NCBI RefSeq assembly: GCF_028290625.1
Contig: NZ_JAQGJM010000021.1
Span: 64,253 to 128,252 of the forward strand
Source of the DNA: Devosia sp.
Lineage (GTDB): Bacteria > Pseudomonadota > Alphaproteobacteria > Rhizobiales > Devosiaceae
Length of the DNA: 64,000 nt
Direction of reading: 5' to 3'
Part shown: piece after piece, positions 17,066-26,548 of the stretch
How the letters are laid out: every line of letters starts with the position of its first letter
Numbering within the stretch: position 1 is the stretch's first letter
Made by a program: the position numbers and the translations under genes
Notes under the pieces: model-generated
Told to the model about the DNA's origin: nothing
What the model saw: the letters and a program-made list of their open reading frames with translations, nothing else
Databases searched by the model: none

Positions 17066-18892
17066 TTACTCGACCGTCACCGACTTCGCCAAATTGCGCG
17101 GCTGGTCCACATCCGTGCCCATGAACACCGCCGTATGGTACGCCAGCAACTGCACCGGAATAGTCGCCAGGATCGGCGCGACGAAGCTGGAGACGCGCGG
17201 GATCAGGATGATATCCGCCACGCCCTCGCCGACCTGCTTGGCGCCCTCGGCATCGGTGATCAGGATGATCTTGCCGCCGCGTGCCGCCACTTCCTGCATG
17301 TTGGACATGGTCTTGTCGACCAGCTCGTCCGATGGCGCCACGACGATGACCGGCATGTCCTCGTCCACTAGCGCGATCGGGCCGTGCTTGAGCTCACCGG
17401 CGGCATAACCTTCGGCGTGAATGTAGCTGATTTCCTTGAGCTTCAGCGCGCCTTCCATGGCGATCGGGAACATTGGGCCGCGCCCGAGATACAGCACGTC
17501 CTTGGCGCGCGAGAGGCGTTTGGCGATCTCCGCGATCTGTGCTTCCCCCGCTAGTGCCGCCGAAACCGCGGCTGGCAGGCTGGTTAGAGCGCGCACATGC
17601 TCGGCTTCCTGCTCGGCACTGAGCACCCCACGGGCACGCCCTGCGGCGATGGCGAGGCTGGCCAGCGCGGTCAGTTGCGCCGTCAGCGCCTTGGTCGAGG
17701 CGACGCCGATTTCCGGGCCGCAAAGGATGGGAAACACCACGCTGGATTCCCGCGCGATGGTGGATTCCTGCGTATTAACCAGCGAGGCGATGTGCTGGCC
17801 CTGGCCGGCGCAATAGCGCAGTGCTGCCAGCGTATCGGCGGTTTCGCCGGACTGCGAGATGAACAGCGATAGCCCACCCTTTTCCAGCGGCGGCTCGCGG
17901 TAGCGGAATTCCGACGCCACATCGATATCCACCGGTAGCCGCGCATAGCGCTCGAACCAGTATTTCGCAACCGCGCCGGCGAAGTATGCCGTGCCGCAGG
18001 CGCTGATCGTCAGCCGCGTCAGGTCGGCGAAATTGAACGGCATGATCTCGCGGATCGCCACGCGCTCGGCGCCCATGTCCACATAATGGCTCAGCGTGTG
18101 CGAGATGGTCTCGGGCTGCTCGTAGATTTCCTTGGCCATGAAATGGCGGTGATTGCCCTTGTCCACCATCAGCGCCGAAGTCTGCGACACCTGCTGTTCG
18201 CGCTGCACGATGGCGTCCTTGCCATCGCGGATCGTCACACCGTGTGGGGTGATAACCGCCCAGTCGCCGTCCTCCAGATAGGTCAGGCGCGAGGTGAATG
18301 GCGCCAGCGCCATGGCGTCGGAGCCGAGATACATCTCTGTGGTGCCATAGCCGATGGCCAGCGGCGCGCCGCTGCGGGCGGCGATCAGCAGGCTTTCCTC
18401 GCCCTTGAACAGGAAGGCCAGAGCGAAGGCACCCTTCAATTGCTTCAGGGTACGCGCAACCGCCAGTTCGGGATCGGCGCCATTGGCCAGCTCGCGGCTG
18501 ACCCAGAGCGCCACCGATTCCGTATCGGTCTGCGTCTTGGGCAGGTAGCCGTCCTTGGCCAGGTCGGCGAGCAGCTCGCGGAAATTCTCGATGATGCCGT
18601 TGTGCACAACAGCCACGCGGTCGGTGGCGTGCGGATGGGCATTGGCCTCGGTCGGCGCGCCATGCGTCGCCCAGCGCGTGTGGCCAATGCCGACATTGCC
18701 GTCGAGCGGCTCGAAGCTGAGCTTCTGCGCCAGATTGCCCAGCTTGCCCTCGGCCCGGCGGCGGGTGATTGCGCCGCCCTCGAGCGTCGCCACGCCGGCA
18801 CTGTCATAGCCGCGATATTCGAGGCGCTTGAGCGCATCCACCAGCCGGGGAGCAACCGGCGCGCTGCCGACGATGCCAACAATACCGCACAT
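17066..18892 (-). CDS. glmS: Glutamine--fructose-6-phosphate aminotransferase (isomerizing)
   Basis: A 608-residue protein starting MCGIVGIVG, with the catalytic Cys2 of the N-terminal glutaminase domain. Two SIS domains follow, and the C-terminus ends DQPRNLAKSVTVE, the classic GlmS tail. It makes glucosamine-6-phosphate for peptidoglycan and lipopolysaccharide. It lies 2 bp downstream of glmU on the same strand, an arrangement that groups two steps of UDP-GlcNAc synthesis. No glmS ribozyme would be expected or is seen. Confidence 0.98.
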   Translation of the reverse strand: MCGIVGIVGSAPVAPRLVDALKRLEYRGYDSAGVATLEGGAITRRRAEGKLGNLAQKLSFEPLDGNVGIGHTRWATHGAPTEANAHPHATDRVAVVHNGIIENFRELLADLAKDGYLPKTQTDTESVALWVSRELANGADPELAVARTLKQLKGAFALAFLFKGEESLLIAARSGAPLAIGYGTTEMYLGSDAMALAPFTSRLTYLEDGDWAVITPHGVTIRDGKDAIVQREQQVSQTSALMVDKGNHRHFMAKEIYEQPETISHTLSHYVDMGAERVAIREIMPFNFADLTRLTISACGTAYFAGAVAKYWFERYARLPVDIDVASEFRYREPPLEKGGLSLFISQSGETADTLAALRYCAGQGQHIASLVNTQESTIARESSVVFPILCGPEIGVASTKALTAQLTALASLAIAAGRARGVLSAEQEAEHVRALTSLPAAVSAALAGEAQIAEIAKRLSRAKDVLYLGRGPMFPIAMEGALKLKEISYIHAEGYAAGELKHGPIALVDEDMPVIVVAPSDELVDKTMSNMQEVAARGGKIILITDAEGAKQVGEGVADIILIPRVSSFVAPILATIPVQLLAYHTAVFMGTDVDQPRNLAKSVTVE

Positions 18893-18894
18893 GG

Positions 18895-20247
18895 CTATTT
18901 CCCCTTGGACTTCTTGAGTGCTGCTGCACGCTCGAAAATGGTCTTGGCACGGCCCGGCTTATTGGTCTGGCGGCTGCGAGCGAGTGCCAGCGCATCGGCG
19001 GGCACGTCCTCGGTGATGATGCTGCCAGCGCTCACCAAGGCGCCCTCGCCCACCGTCACCGGCGCCACCAGCGCGCTATTGGAGCCGATAAAGGCATGAT
19101 CGCCCACCACCGTACGATGCTTATTGTAGCCATCGTAATTTACCGTGATGACGCCCGCCCCGATATTGACCTCTTCGCCTATGCTGGCGTCGCCGATATA
19201 GGTCAAATGGCTTACCTTGGCGCCCTTGCCGATATCGGCCTTCTTGATCTCAACGAAATTGCCCACCTTGGCGCCCTCGCCCAGCTTGGCCTCCGGCCGG
19301 AGCCGCGCGAATGGCCCGACCGAGGCGCGCGGCCCGATGCTGGCGCCCTCGATGTGGGAGAAAGCATGGATCACCGCACCCTCGCCGATGGTCACGCCGG
19401 GGCCGAAATACACGTTCGGCTCGATAGTGACGTCGCGGGCGATTTCGGTGTCGTAGGAAAACCACACGCTGCCGGGGTCCTTCAGCGTCACGCCGGCCTT
19501 CATGAATTCTTCGCGCTGCACGTCCTGGAACAGGCCTTCGGCCCGCGCCAACTGGCTGCGATCGTTGACGCCCATCACGTCGTTTTCCGGCGCCAGGCCC
19601 CAGCCAACCTTCTTGCCGGCCGCGTTGGCCAGCTCCACCAGGTCGCCGAGATAATACTCGTTCTGTGCATTGTTGGCCTCGACCTTGTCGATCAGGTCGC
19701 GGAACACTTCGGCGCGGAACGCCAGAATACAGGCGTTGCACAGACGAATGCGGCGCTCGTCTTCGGTGGCGTCCTTGTGCTCGCGGATCGCCAGCAGTGT
19801 CTCGCCATCGGTGATCAGGCGGCCATAGCCGGTCGGGTCCTTTGGCTCAAAACCCAGAATCGCCACGTCTAGCCCGGCATCGAGCCGATCCAGCACCGCG
19901 CGGAAATTGACGCCCCGCAACAGCGGATGGTCGCCATAGACCACCGCGATATAGCCCTCTGCCGTCTCGAAGAGTTCGCGCGCCATCGAGGCCGCGTGTG
20001 CCGTGCCCTTGGCGATGGTCTGCTCGAAATGCACCACTTCGGGATGCATCGCTGTCACCGCCCGGCGAATTGCGTCGTGCCCGGGCCCTGTCACCAGTGC
20101 GATCTGATCCGAGCCCGCTGCCCGGGCCGCGCGCGCCACATGCCCGACGATCGGCATGCCGCCGACTTCGTGCAGCACCTTGGGCATGGCCGATTTCATG
20201 CGGGTGCCTTCGCCGGCGGCGAGAATGATGGACAGCAACTGGGTCAT
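18895..20247 (-). CDS. glmU: Bifunctional GlmU (acetyltransferase/uridylyltransferase)
   Basis: A 450-residue protein. N-terminal nucleotidyltransferase with LAAGEGTRMKS near residues 10-20 and the metal-site VYGDHPLL near 100; C-terminal left-handed beta-helix built from hexapeptide repeats (about 250-430) with the acetyltransferase signature KKADIGKGAKVSHLTYIGDA. It acetylates glucosamine-1-phosphate and transfers UMP. It forms an operon with glmS, 2 bp apart. Confidence 0.97.
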   Translation of the reverse strand: MTQLLSIILAAGEGTRMKSAMPKVLHEVGGMPIVGHVARAARAAGSDQIALVTGPGHDAIRRAVTAMHPEVVHFEQTIAKGTAHAASMARELFETAEGYIAVVYGDHPLLRGVNFRAVLDRLDAGLDVAILGFEPKDPTGYGRLITDGETLLAIREHKDATEDERRIRLCNACILAFRAEVFRDLIDKVEANNAQNEYYLGDLVELANAAGKKVGWGLAPENDVMGVNDRSQLARAEGLFQDVQREEFMKAGVTLKDPGSVWFSYDTEIARDVTIEPNVYFGPGVTIGEGAVIHAFSHIEGASIGPRASVGPFARLRPEAKLGEGAKVGNFVEIKKADIGKGAKVSHLTYIGDASIGEEVNIGAGVITVNYDGYNKHRTVVGDHAFIGSNSALVAPVTVGEGALVSAGSIITEDVPADALALARSRQTNKPGRAKTIFERAAALKKSKGK

Positions 20248-20386
20248 GAGGCCCCTCCGGACGGCGCCCTATTGGCCGCGTAATTCTGCAAATTTATGGC
20301 ACGCAAGCGTTGGCTCAGCGATAACGCCTCGCGCAGTGTTATCCTAGTGGCATTACTTGATTCGACTGCGCTTCCGGGGGCGGACA

Positions 20387-21169
20387 TTGGCTAAAGCATC
20401 AGAAGAATTCCGGCAATCCGATGTCACCACCTGGGCCATCGTCGCCCTGGTCTGTGGGGCCTTGGCAGTGTTTGGGGCCAACGTGTCGGCCCTGGTGCCC
20501 CAGGGCATGCTGTCGGGCCTGCACAAGTCGCGGCTTGCCGGCGCCAGCATCGACCAGTTGCGCCATGACGTGGTTGAGCTCAATGCCGAAACCGCCAGAT
20601 TGCGGCGTGATAACAATACCTTGGTGAACCGTTTCTCACTGCAGGAGGAAGCCGGCAGTGATGTGACCCAGCGTGTCGGCGCGCTCGAGGTCAGCCTACC
20701 AAAGCTGCTGGAAGCCATTCCCGATACCGCCCAGATCGACCTCAGCGCCGAGACCGCCTCGATCGACACCGACAATGTGGTGACCTATGACGCCGATGGC
20801 GGCTCGGTTGCCATCCGCCAGCAGCCAATGCAATTGCCCGCCGCGCCATTAGAGCAACCCATGCCGGAAGCCGTCGCGAGCACCCCTAAATTGTTCGTCC
20901 CCGATGGTTCTGCCTTCGGCATCGCCGTAGGCTCCAACGTCACCGCCGACAATGCTACTGCGGCCTGGGATGATCTGTCGAACAAGCTCGGCCCGTTGCT
21001 GATCGGCATGTCGCCCCTGCTGGTCGATCAGCAGGACAGCGAGCAGAAGCGCATCGTAGTCGGGCCGATTACCCGCATGACGGAAGCGACCGCGCTCTGC
21101 AAGCGATTGGAGCGGGTATCGATCTCCTGCATGCCGATGCCATATGGCGGCACGCCACTGAGTTTCTAA
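20387..21169 (+). CDS. Membrane-anchored protein with SPOR-like C-terminal domain
   Basis: About 260 residues. One N-terminal membrane helix (TTWAIVALVCGALAVFGANVSALV), then a coiled-coil-like stretch (about 45-85), a linker and a C-terminal 80-residue domain with a SPOR-like pattern (FGIAVGSNVTADNATAAWDDL... IVVGPITRMTEATALCKRL). SPOR domains bind denuded peptidoglycan. The start is uncertain: TTG at 20387 follows a GGGGG at a good distance, and an upstream TTG at 20357 is the alternative. Divergent from glmU. Confidence 0.65.
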   Translation: MAKASEEFRQSDVTTWAIVALVCGALAVFGANVSALVPQGMLSGLHKSRLAGASIDQLRHDVVELNAETARLRRDNNTLVNRFSLQEEAGSDVTQRVGALEVSLPKLLEAIPDTAQIDLSAETASIDTDNVVTYDADGGSVAIRQQPMQLPAAPLEQPMPEAVASTPKLFVPDGSAFGIAVGSNVTADNATAAWDDLSNKLGPLLIGMSPLLVDQQDSEQKRIVVGPITRMTEATALCKRLERVSISCMPMPYGGTPLSF

Positions 21170-21257
21170 ACAGTCTCCAACGCGTAGCAATTGCGGTTGA
21201 CAGCCAAGCTTCTGCCGCTATGTTCCGCCGCGACGCCACGGCGTCCGCATTTGGTGC

Positions 21258-21332
21258 GTGCCGGTAGCTCAGTGGTAGAGCATTCGACTTTTAATCGAAT
21301 GGTCGAGGGTTCGACCCCCTCCCGGCATACCA
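21258..21332 (+). tRNA. tRNA-Lys (anticodon UUU)
   Basis: A 75-nt cloverleaf including CCA. Acceptor GTGCCGG pairs with CCGGCAT, D-arm AGCTCAGTGGTAGAGC, anticodon loop CTTTTAA with anticodon TTT, T-arm GAGGGTTCGACCCCCTC. A is the discriminator base. Confidence 0.96.
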
Positions 21333-21384
21333 ATATTTTTCAATGACATAGCGACAGTGCTGTCTGCGTTCCGACCTTTCGGGA

Positions 21385-22284
21385 TCAGGACGCGGTCCGG
21401 ACCGAGGTTCGGCTGGTATCGGCGAGCCATTTCACAAAGGTACGCGCCGATTTGGCGCGGGCCGAGCCCGAGTCATAGATTGCGACATAACTCGGACCGG
21501 GCACCCTTATGTGCGGCCATGGCTCGATCAGCTCCCCCTTGGCCAGCAAGTCACCCAATGTCTCGAGCGGACAGACCAGGGGCCCCGCCCCCGCCAGTGC
21601 GGCCTCCAATGCCAGATAGAAATGCGGGAAGGCGCTGCTGCGCGTTGCGCTCGGATTGACTTCCGCCGCCGCAAGCCAGGTATCCAGTTCCCCCTGCCGG
21701 GTCAGGGCGCGCAACATTTGCACCTTCGTCAAATCTGCGGGTGTGCGAAGCTTGGCCATGGAGGGCGCATTCGGCGATACCGCTAGAATGAGCTGGTCCT
21801 GGAGAAATTGCGTTCCCGTCAGGTGCGACGGCACCTGTTGATCGGATCGGATAGCGACGTCGAAAGCGATATCGAGCCAGGTTTCGAGGCTATCGGTCTG
21901 GCGGACTTGGATGGCGATGTCCTCAAAGCGCTCCGAAAAACTCCATGCCCGAGGAATGAGCCAGCGCATGGCGAAGGTCGATGGCGCCAGAACCCGCAGC
22001 ACCGTGGCGCCTTTGTCGCCGCGCAGATCGCGAACCGCCGCGTCGATCAGGTCCCAGGACTGACTAGCCGCTTTCGCCAGCACAAGAGCTTCGGGCGTTG
22101 ACTGCATGGATTTGCGGTTGTGTTGAAACAGCGGCTGGCCAATCCAACTCTCCAGTGCTGCAATTTGTTTACTAATTGCACCGTGAGTTACGAATAGTTC
22201 TTCAGCGGCCTTTGTGACGCTTCCAAGACGAACAACACTCTCGAAAGCGATCAATGATTTCATTGGTGGCAGTTTTATGGACAT
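21385..22284 (-). CDS. LysR family transcriptional regulator
   Basis: A 299-residue protein from the ATG at 22284 (preceded by GGAAAG); 13 further upstream codons are open. N-terminal winged helix-turn-helix (SVTKAAEELFVTHGAISKQIAALES, GcvA-like) and a C-terminal periplasmic-binding-like effector domain. It is transcribed divergently from the hydrolase/ABC transporter genes, the usual geometry for a LysR protein and its target. The co-inducer is probably the imported compound or its hydrolysis product (inference). Confidence 0.9.
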   Translation of the reverse strand: MSIKLPPMKSLIAFESVVRLGSVTKAAEELFVTHGAISKQIAALESWIGQPLFQHNRKSMQSTPEALVLAKAASQSWDLIDAAVRDLRGDKGATVLRVLAPSTFAMRWLIPRAWSFSERFEDIAIQVRQTDSLETWLDIAFDVAIRSDQQVPSHLTGTQFLQDQLILAVSPNAPSMAKLRTPADLTKVQMLRALTRQGELDTWLAAAEVNPSATRSSAFPHFYLALEAALAGAGPLVCPLETLGDLLAKGELIEPWPHIRVPGPSYVAIYDSGSARAKSARTFVKWLADTSRTSVRTAS

Positions 22285-22401
22285 GCTTTCCGTTAGCTCA
22301 CATATCCTGCCGTAAAATTCCATTTACGTACTTCATTTCATCACCATAATAGCCGTCATGTACTTAGCAATACTGCAGCAGGCAACCGCAAAGGAGTCAC
22401 T
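22285..22401. promoter_or_regulatory. Divergent control region of the phosphonate/ABC locus
   Basis: A 117-bp AT-richer gap between the LysR gene and the leader ORF. GTACTT occurs twice as a direct repeat (22328-22333 and 22360-22365), 32 bp apart, near three helical turns, which would suit LysR recognition and activation half-sites on one DNA face. CATAAT at 22345-22350 could be a -10 element. These are readings by eye, not a scored site. Confidence 0.4.
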
Positions 22402-22446
22402 ATGGCCTTTGCGGGTGACGTTCATATGACCGGAGTTTTGTCTTGA
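22402..22446 (+). CDS. 14-codon leader ORF coupled to the hydrolase gene
   Basis: ATG at 22402 is preceded by AAAGGAG at ideal spacing, the best ribosome site in this region. The ORF encodes MAFAGDVHMTGVLS and ends with TGA at 22444-22446, which overlaps the TTG start (22443-22445) of the phosphonoacetate-hydrolase-like gene. The geometry predicts translational coupling. A leader that regulates the operon, or simply a translational entry site for the TTG gene, are both possible. Confidence 0.5.
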   Translation: MAFAGDVHMTGVLS

Positions 22447-23684
22447 CGGGCGATCGTGAAATTTCCCCAGCGCTGAGCATCAACGGACGCGACTATCGCT
22501 GGCCCGTGGCGCCGGTAGTCGTCATATGCTTTGACGGGTGCGATCCGGCCTATCTGGTCGCGGCCGAACAGGCACATGCCATTCCCAACCTGTCGCGGAT
22601 GATGCGTGACGGCTTCCATCGCACCGCGCTGGCGGCGATGCCCACCTTCACCAATCCCAACAATGTCGCCATTGCCTGCGGTGCCCCGCCGGCGGTGACC
22701 GGGGTGTCGGGCAATTACTATCTCGATCGAGCGACCGGCCGCGAAGTCATGGTGCTCGACGGCCACCAGATGAAGGCCGAAACCATCTTTGCGCGGTTTT
22801 CGGCAACCGGCGCCGATGTTGCCGTGGTCACGGCCAAGGACAAGCTGCTGCGATCGCTGGCGCGCAATCATACAGGCATCGCCCTCTCGGCAGAATCCCC
22901 GGAAGCCGCCATCGCGGCGATCGGCCCCATCGGCGCATGGGAGCGGCCGGACAAGTATTCCGCCGATCTGTCGCTCTTCGTGCTCGATGCGGGCGTGGCG
23001 CTGCTCGAACGCCAGCACTGCGACATCGTCTACCTGTCGCTGTCCGATTATGTGCAGCACAAGCACGCCCCCGAAGAGCCCGAAGCGATCGCCTTCATGG
23101 GTGAGGTCGATGCACGGATCGGGCGCCTACTGAAACTGGGTGCTGTCGTCGGCATCGTCGCCGATCACGGCATGAACGACATGGCCGGGCCGGACGGTTC
23201 CGCGCGGGTGCTCTATGTGCAGGACGAGCTGGAGCGGGCGTTCGGGCCGGGTGCGGCGCGCGTGATCTGCCCGATCACCGATCCGTTCGTGCGCCACCAC
23301 GCCTCGCTGGGCGGCTTCGTGCGGGTCTATCGGCGCAATGACGCCCTCGACATGACCGCGATGCAGCACCATCTGGCCGGACTGGACGGCGTCGAGCAGG
23401 CGCTACTCGGGCCGGAGGCCTGTGCGCTTTACGAGCTGCCGGAGGAAGGCGAAGGCGACATCGTCGTTATCGCCGCACCCGGCTTTGCGCTCGGTGCGGC
23501 CGCGGCCGAGCATGATCTATCGGCGCTTGCCGGACACCGGCTGCGGTCGCATGGCGGCACGGCCGAGCAGAAGGTGCCCTTCATCCTTTCGCATCCCCTC
23601 GACCCCGCCTTTGCCGCTCGCGCCGAAGCAGGGCTGCGCAATTTCGATATTTTTGACTACGCCATCAATGGAGTGACGCCGTGA
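22443..23684 (+). CDS. Phosphonoacetate hydrolase-like enzyme (PhnA family)
   Basis: A 413-residue alkaline-phosphatase-superfamily enzyme. Two-metal site residues are visible in order: ICFDGCDP (about 29-36), the Thr nucleophile in FTNPNN (about 69-74), LSDYVQHKH (about 200-208), ADHGMND (about 240-246) and SHGGTAEQKVPF (about 369-380). This pattern matches phosphonoacetate hydrolase, which cleaves a C-P bond of phosphonoacetate to acetate and phosphate using zinc. No signal peptide, so cytoplasmic. The TTG start is coupled to the leader ORF. The exact substrate is unproven. Confidence 0.8.
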   Translation: MTGDREISPALSINGRDYRWPVAPVVVICFDGCDPAYLVAAEQAHAIPNLSRMMRDGFHRTALAAMPTFTNPNNVAIACGAPPAVTGVSGNYYLDRATGREVMVLDGHQMKAETIFARFSATGADVAVVTAKDKLLRSLARNHTGIALSAESPEAAIAAIGPIGAWERPDKYSADLSLFVLDAGVALLERQHCDIVYLSLSDYVQHKHAPEEPEAIAFMGEVDARIGRLLKLGAVVGIVADHGMNDMAGPDGSARVLYVQDELERAFGPGAARVICPITDPFVRHHASLGGFVRVYRRNDALDMTAMQHHLAGLDGVEQALLGPEACALYELPEEGEGDIVVIAAPGFALGAAAAEHDLSALAGHRLRSHGGTAEQKVPFILSHPLDPAFAARAEAGLRNFDIFDYAINGVTP

Positions 23685-24979
23685 CCACCTCTCTTTCGCC
23701 GGCCCCCGAGGCCAACAAGCGCGTCGTCCTGATGATCTGCGACGGCCATCGCAACGATTTCGTTCGCGACGATACCTGCCCGCGAATCGCCGATTTCGCC
23801 GCGCGCTCGCGCCGCTTCGCCAATCATACTGCCATTTTCCCCTCGGCTACGCGCGCCAGCGCCGCCTCCATCGCGACGGGCTGCTGGCCCGCCAACCATG
23901 GCCTGCACGGCAATTCCATGGGCCTGCCCGATGGTGACGGTTTTCGCGTGCACGATGTCGGCGACCCGGCCTTTGTGGGCAAGCTGCGCAATGCCTTCGG
24001 CCGCACGCTGAAAGTGCCGACCATGGCCGAACGGCTGGCGCCTTATGGTGGTGCGATCATCGCCTCCAACGTGTCGCCGGGCGCCGCCTATTTCCACGAT
24101 CCCGATTATTTCGGGCATGTGGTGCATCGTGCCGGCTCGTTCGGCCCCGGCGGCCGCGTGCTGGGCCTGGATGAGGCTCCCGTCGTCAGCCATGACTATG
24201 CGGGCGACGAAGCGCTGGCCGACTGGTTCTGCGACGATGTGCTGAGCGTGCGCAAGCCACGCCTGTCGGTGCTGTGGCTGGCCAACCCCGACTCGGCAAT
24301 GCATGCCGATCAGCTCGGTTCGCAGACGCATCTTGATGGCATTGCCTGCGCCGACCGGGCCTTTGGCCATGTCGAGGACACGGTCGAACGGCTGCGTGCC
24401 GAGGGCGAGGACATCCTGTTCCTGCTCGGTTCCGACCATGGCCAGGAAACCGTCTTCGCCCGCGTTGCGGTCGCGGCGCGGCTGATCGACGCCGGCCTCA
24501 AGGACAGCGACGACAGCACCGACGTGGTGGTGGCGCCGCAGGGCGGCAGCGGGCTGATCTATGTGGCCGATGCTGCCAAGGATCGCATCCCGGCGATCCT
24601 GAATTTCCTGCGGGCCCAGCCCTGGGCCGCCGAGATCTTCTACGGTGACGAGATGCTGCAGCTGGGCCAGCGCCCCGGCAACGGCTTGACCATTGCGCTG
24701 GCCATGGCGCGCAACAATGAGCCCAACGCCCTGGGCGTTCCCGGCCAGATCACGCTGTGTGTCAGCGACGACAAGCCGGGCAAGCCCGAAGGCTATGGCA
24801 GCCACGGCGGGCTTGGTGCCTACGAACGCCATCCATTCCTAGTCGCCAATGGCGGCGGTTTCGCCCCTGGCACAGTCGAACACGGCGTCACACGCTTGAT
24901 CGATATTGCACCTACGGTCATGCGTTTCCTGGGCCTTCCCCGGGACGGCATGGACGGTCTGGCCCTCCCTCAGAACTGA
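23681..24979 (+). CDS. Alkaline phosphatase superfamily hydrolase (nucleotide pyrophosphatase/phosphodiesterase-like)
   Basis: A 432-residue cytoplasmic enzyme, GTG start overlapping the previous TGA. Metal and catalytic residues in order: MICDGHRND (about 18-26), Thr nucleophile in FPSATRASAASIATG (about 53-67), NPDSAMHADQ (about 204-213), GSDHGQE (about 250-256) and GSHGGLGAYERHPF (about 373-386). Such enzymes hydrolyse phosphate mono- or diesters, or phosphonates. As a partner of the PhnA-like enzyme it may act on a precursor, such as an ester of the phosphonate (inference). Confidence 0.8.
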   Translation: MTTSLSPAPEANKRVVLMICDGHRNDFVRDDTCPRIADFAARSRRFANHTAIFPSATRASAASIATGCWPANHGLHGNSMGLPDGDGFRVHDVGDPAFVGKLRNAFGRTLKVPTMAERLAPYGGAIIASNVSPGAAYFHDPDYFGHVVHRAGSFGPGGRVLGLDEAPVVSHDYAGDEALADWFCDDVLSVRKPRLSVLWLANPDSAMHADQLGSQTHLDGIACADRAFGHVEDTVERLRAEGEDILFLLGSDHGQETVFARVAVAARLIDAGLKDSDDSTDVVVAPQGGSGLIYVADAAKDRIPAILNFLRAQPWAAEIFYGDEMLQLGQRPGNGLTIALAMARNNEPNALGVPGQITLCVSDDKPGKPEGYGSHGGLGAYERHPFLVANGGGFAPGTVEHGVTRLIDIAPTVMRFLGLPRDGMDGLALPQN

Positions 24980-24996
24980 TCCTCCAGGAGTTCTCA

Positions 24997-26517
24997 ATGA
25001 AAAAGTTACTGCTCGCGCTCGCAGCGACGCTGCTGATCGGACAGGCGGCTCTGCCGGCTCTTCCGGTCGCCGCCCAGGAATATGGCGGCACGTTGCACCT
25101 GAATTGGGGCACGCTGGATACGACGGATTTCCACCGTCACACCGGCACCATTTCCCTGCCGCATCCCTTTGCCGAAACCCTGACCTCGATCGCCAAGGAC
25201 GGCAGCCCCAAGCCACTGCTCGCCGAAAGCTGGACCGTTTCGGATGACGGGCTGACCTACACCTTCAAAATCCGCCAGGGCGTGAAGTTCCACAACGGTC
25301 GCATCATGACCGCCAAGGACATCCAGGCCAATTTCGAGCGCATTCGCGACAAGGTCGAAGCCGGCTGGCTGACCACGGCGATGACGCATGTCGCAAGCTT
25401 CGAGACGCCGGACGACGCGACCTTCATCGTCAAGATGTCCTCGCCGTTCTCGCCTTTCCTCAACCTGATCGCCGAAGCCTGGATCCTGGCCCCGGAATCT
25501 CCGGGTTGGGATGATGTCATCACCCAGCCGATCGGTACCGGTCCCTTCACCTTCGATAGCTGGACCCCGCAACTGGTGCTCAAAGGCTCCAAGTTCCCCG
25601 ACTACTGGATGAAGGGTAAGCCCTATCTCGACGCCGTCGAATTCGACGTGCGCGAGACGGCCGATCCCACGCTCGGCCTGCGTGCTGGCGACTACGATGT
25701 CGCCGACGTTCCGCTCGACAAGATCGAACTGCTCAAGGGAGCCGGTTTCGATATCCAGTTCCTGGGCGGCACGAGCTGGAACTTCGTCTCCTTCAACAAT
25801 CGCAATCCGCGTCCCCCGTTCGATAACGTCCGCATCCGCGAAGCGCTCGAATGGGCTATCGACCGCAATCAGTTCTCCACGATCCTCTCCGGCAAATACG
25901 GTGAGCCCGGCAACCAGCCGGTCGGCAAGGACAACTTCTTCTTCGACGCCGATCTCGCCGCCAACGATCTGCACAATGCCCCCGATCTCGAAAAGGCCAA
26001 GCAGATCATCGCGGAAGAGGGCATCAAGCCGGCCGACTACAACCTCTATGTGGTCACCACTGCCGGTAGCAAGTTCGGCCCGCTCGTTTCGCAGGTCCTG
26101 CGCCAGCTCGGTTTTGGCGTCAATATGAAGACGTTCGACGACCTCGGCTACCAGCGCGCCCTGTCGGAATTCGATTGGGACATCTATCCCGGTGGTTCGG
26201 GCGCCCGTAACGACATCTTCCTGCGCTACGTCCGCATGATGAGCGATGGTCCCAATCCGGGCCTCTGGGGCGGCATCCAGGATCCCGCGCTCGACGCCCT
26301 GATCAACCAGGCTGCCTCCAACCCTGACCCAGATGCCAGCCGCAAGCTCTATCTCGATGCCTGGAAGCTCGTGATGGACAAGCACTACACCTTCGGCATC
26401 AACCAGGCCCCCTCGGCCTTCGGCATCAGCCCCAAGGTGCATGACTTCACGGTTGGCTTCAACAACTCCGCCCACCGGGTCGATGGCGGTCTTGCCTTCA
26501 CCTGGATCGAGCACTGA
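24997..26517 (+). CDS. ABC transporter substrate-binding protein, family 5 (peptide/nickel type)
   Basis: A 506-residue periplasmic protein starting at the ATG at 24997 with CCAGGAG upstream; the longer open frame to 24757 overlaps the preceding gene and is rejected. A signal peptide covers residues 1-27 (KKLLLALAATLLIGQAALPALPVAAQ). SBP_bac_5 features include HRHTGTISLPHPFAETL, FKIRQGVKFHNGRIMTAKD and a central IREALEWAIDRNQF. It would deliver the substrate to the two permeases. The family covers peptides, glutathione, opines and other organic ligands. Confidence 0.92.
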   Translation: MKKLLLALAATLLIGQAALPALPVAAQEYGGTLHLNWGTLDTTDFHRHTGTISLPHPFAETLTSIAKDGSPKPLLAESWTVSDDGLTYTFKIRQGVKFHNGRIMTAKDIQANFERIRDKVEAGWLTTAMTHVASFETPDDATFIVKMSSPFSPFLNLIAEAWILAPESPGWDDVITQPIGTGPFTFDSWTPQLVLKGSKFPDYWMKGKPYLDAVEFDVRETADPTLGLRAGDYDVADVPLDKIELLKGAGFDIQFLGGTSWNFVSFNNRNPRPPFDNVRIREALEWAIDRNQFSTILSGKYGEPGNQPVGKDNFFFDADLAANDLHNAPDLEKAKQIIAEEGIKPADYNLYVVTTAGSKFGPLVSQVLRQLGFGVNMKTFDDLGYQRALSEFDWDIYPGGSGARNDIFLRYVRMMSDGPNPGLWGGIQDPALDALINQAASNPDPDASRKLYLDAWKLVMDKHYTFGINQAPSAFGISPKVHDFTVGFNNSAHRVDGGLAFTWIEH

Positions 26518-26548
26518 TCCCAGTCCAAGCTAAACGAAGGGCCCGAAA

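Noticed and set aside
24757..24996. Upstream extension of the substrate-binding protein frame
   Set aside because: It overlaps the phosphodiesterase-like gene; the signal peptide begins at 24997 with a good ribosome site.
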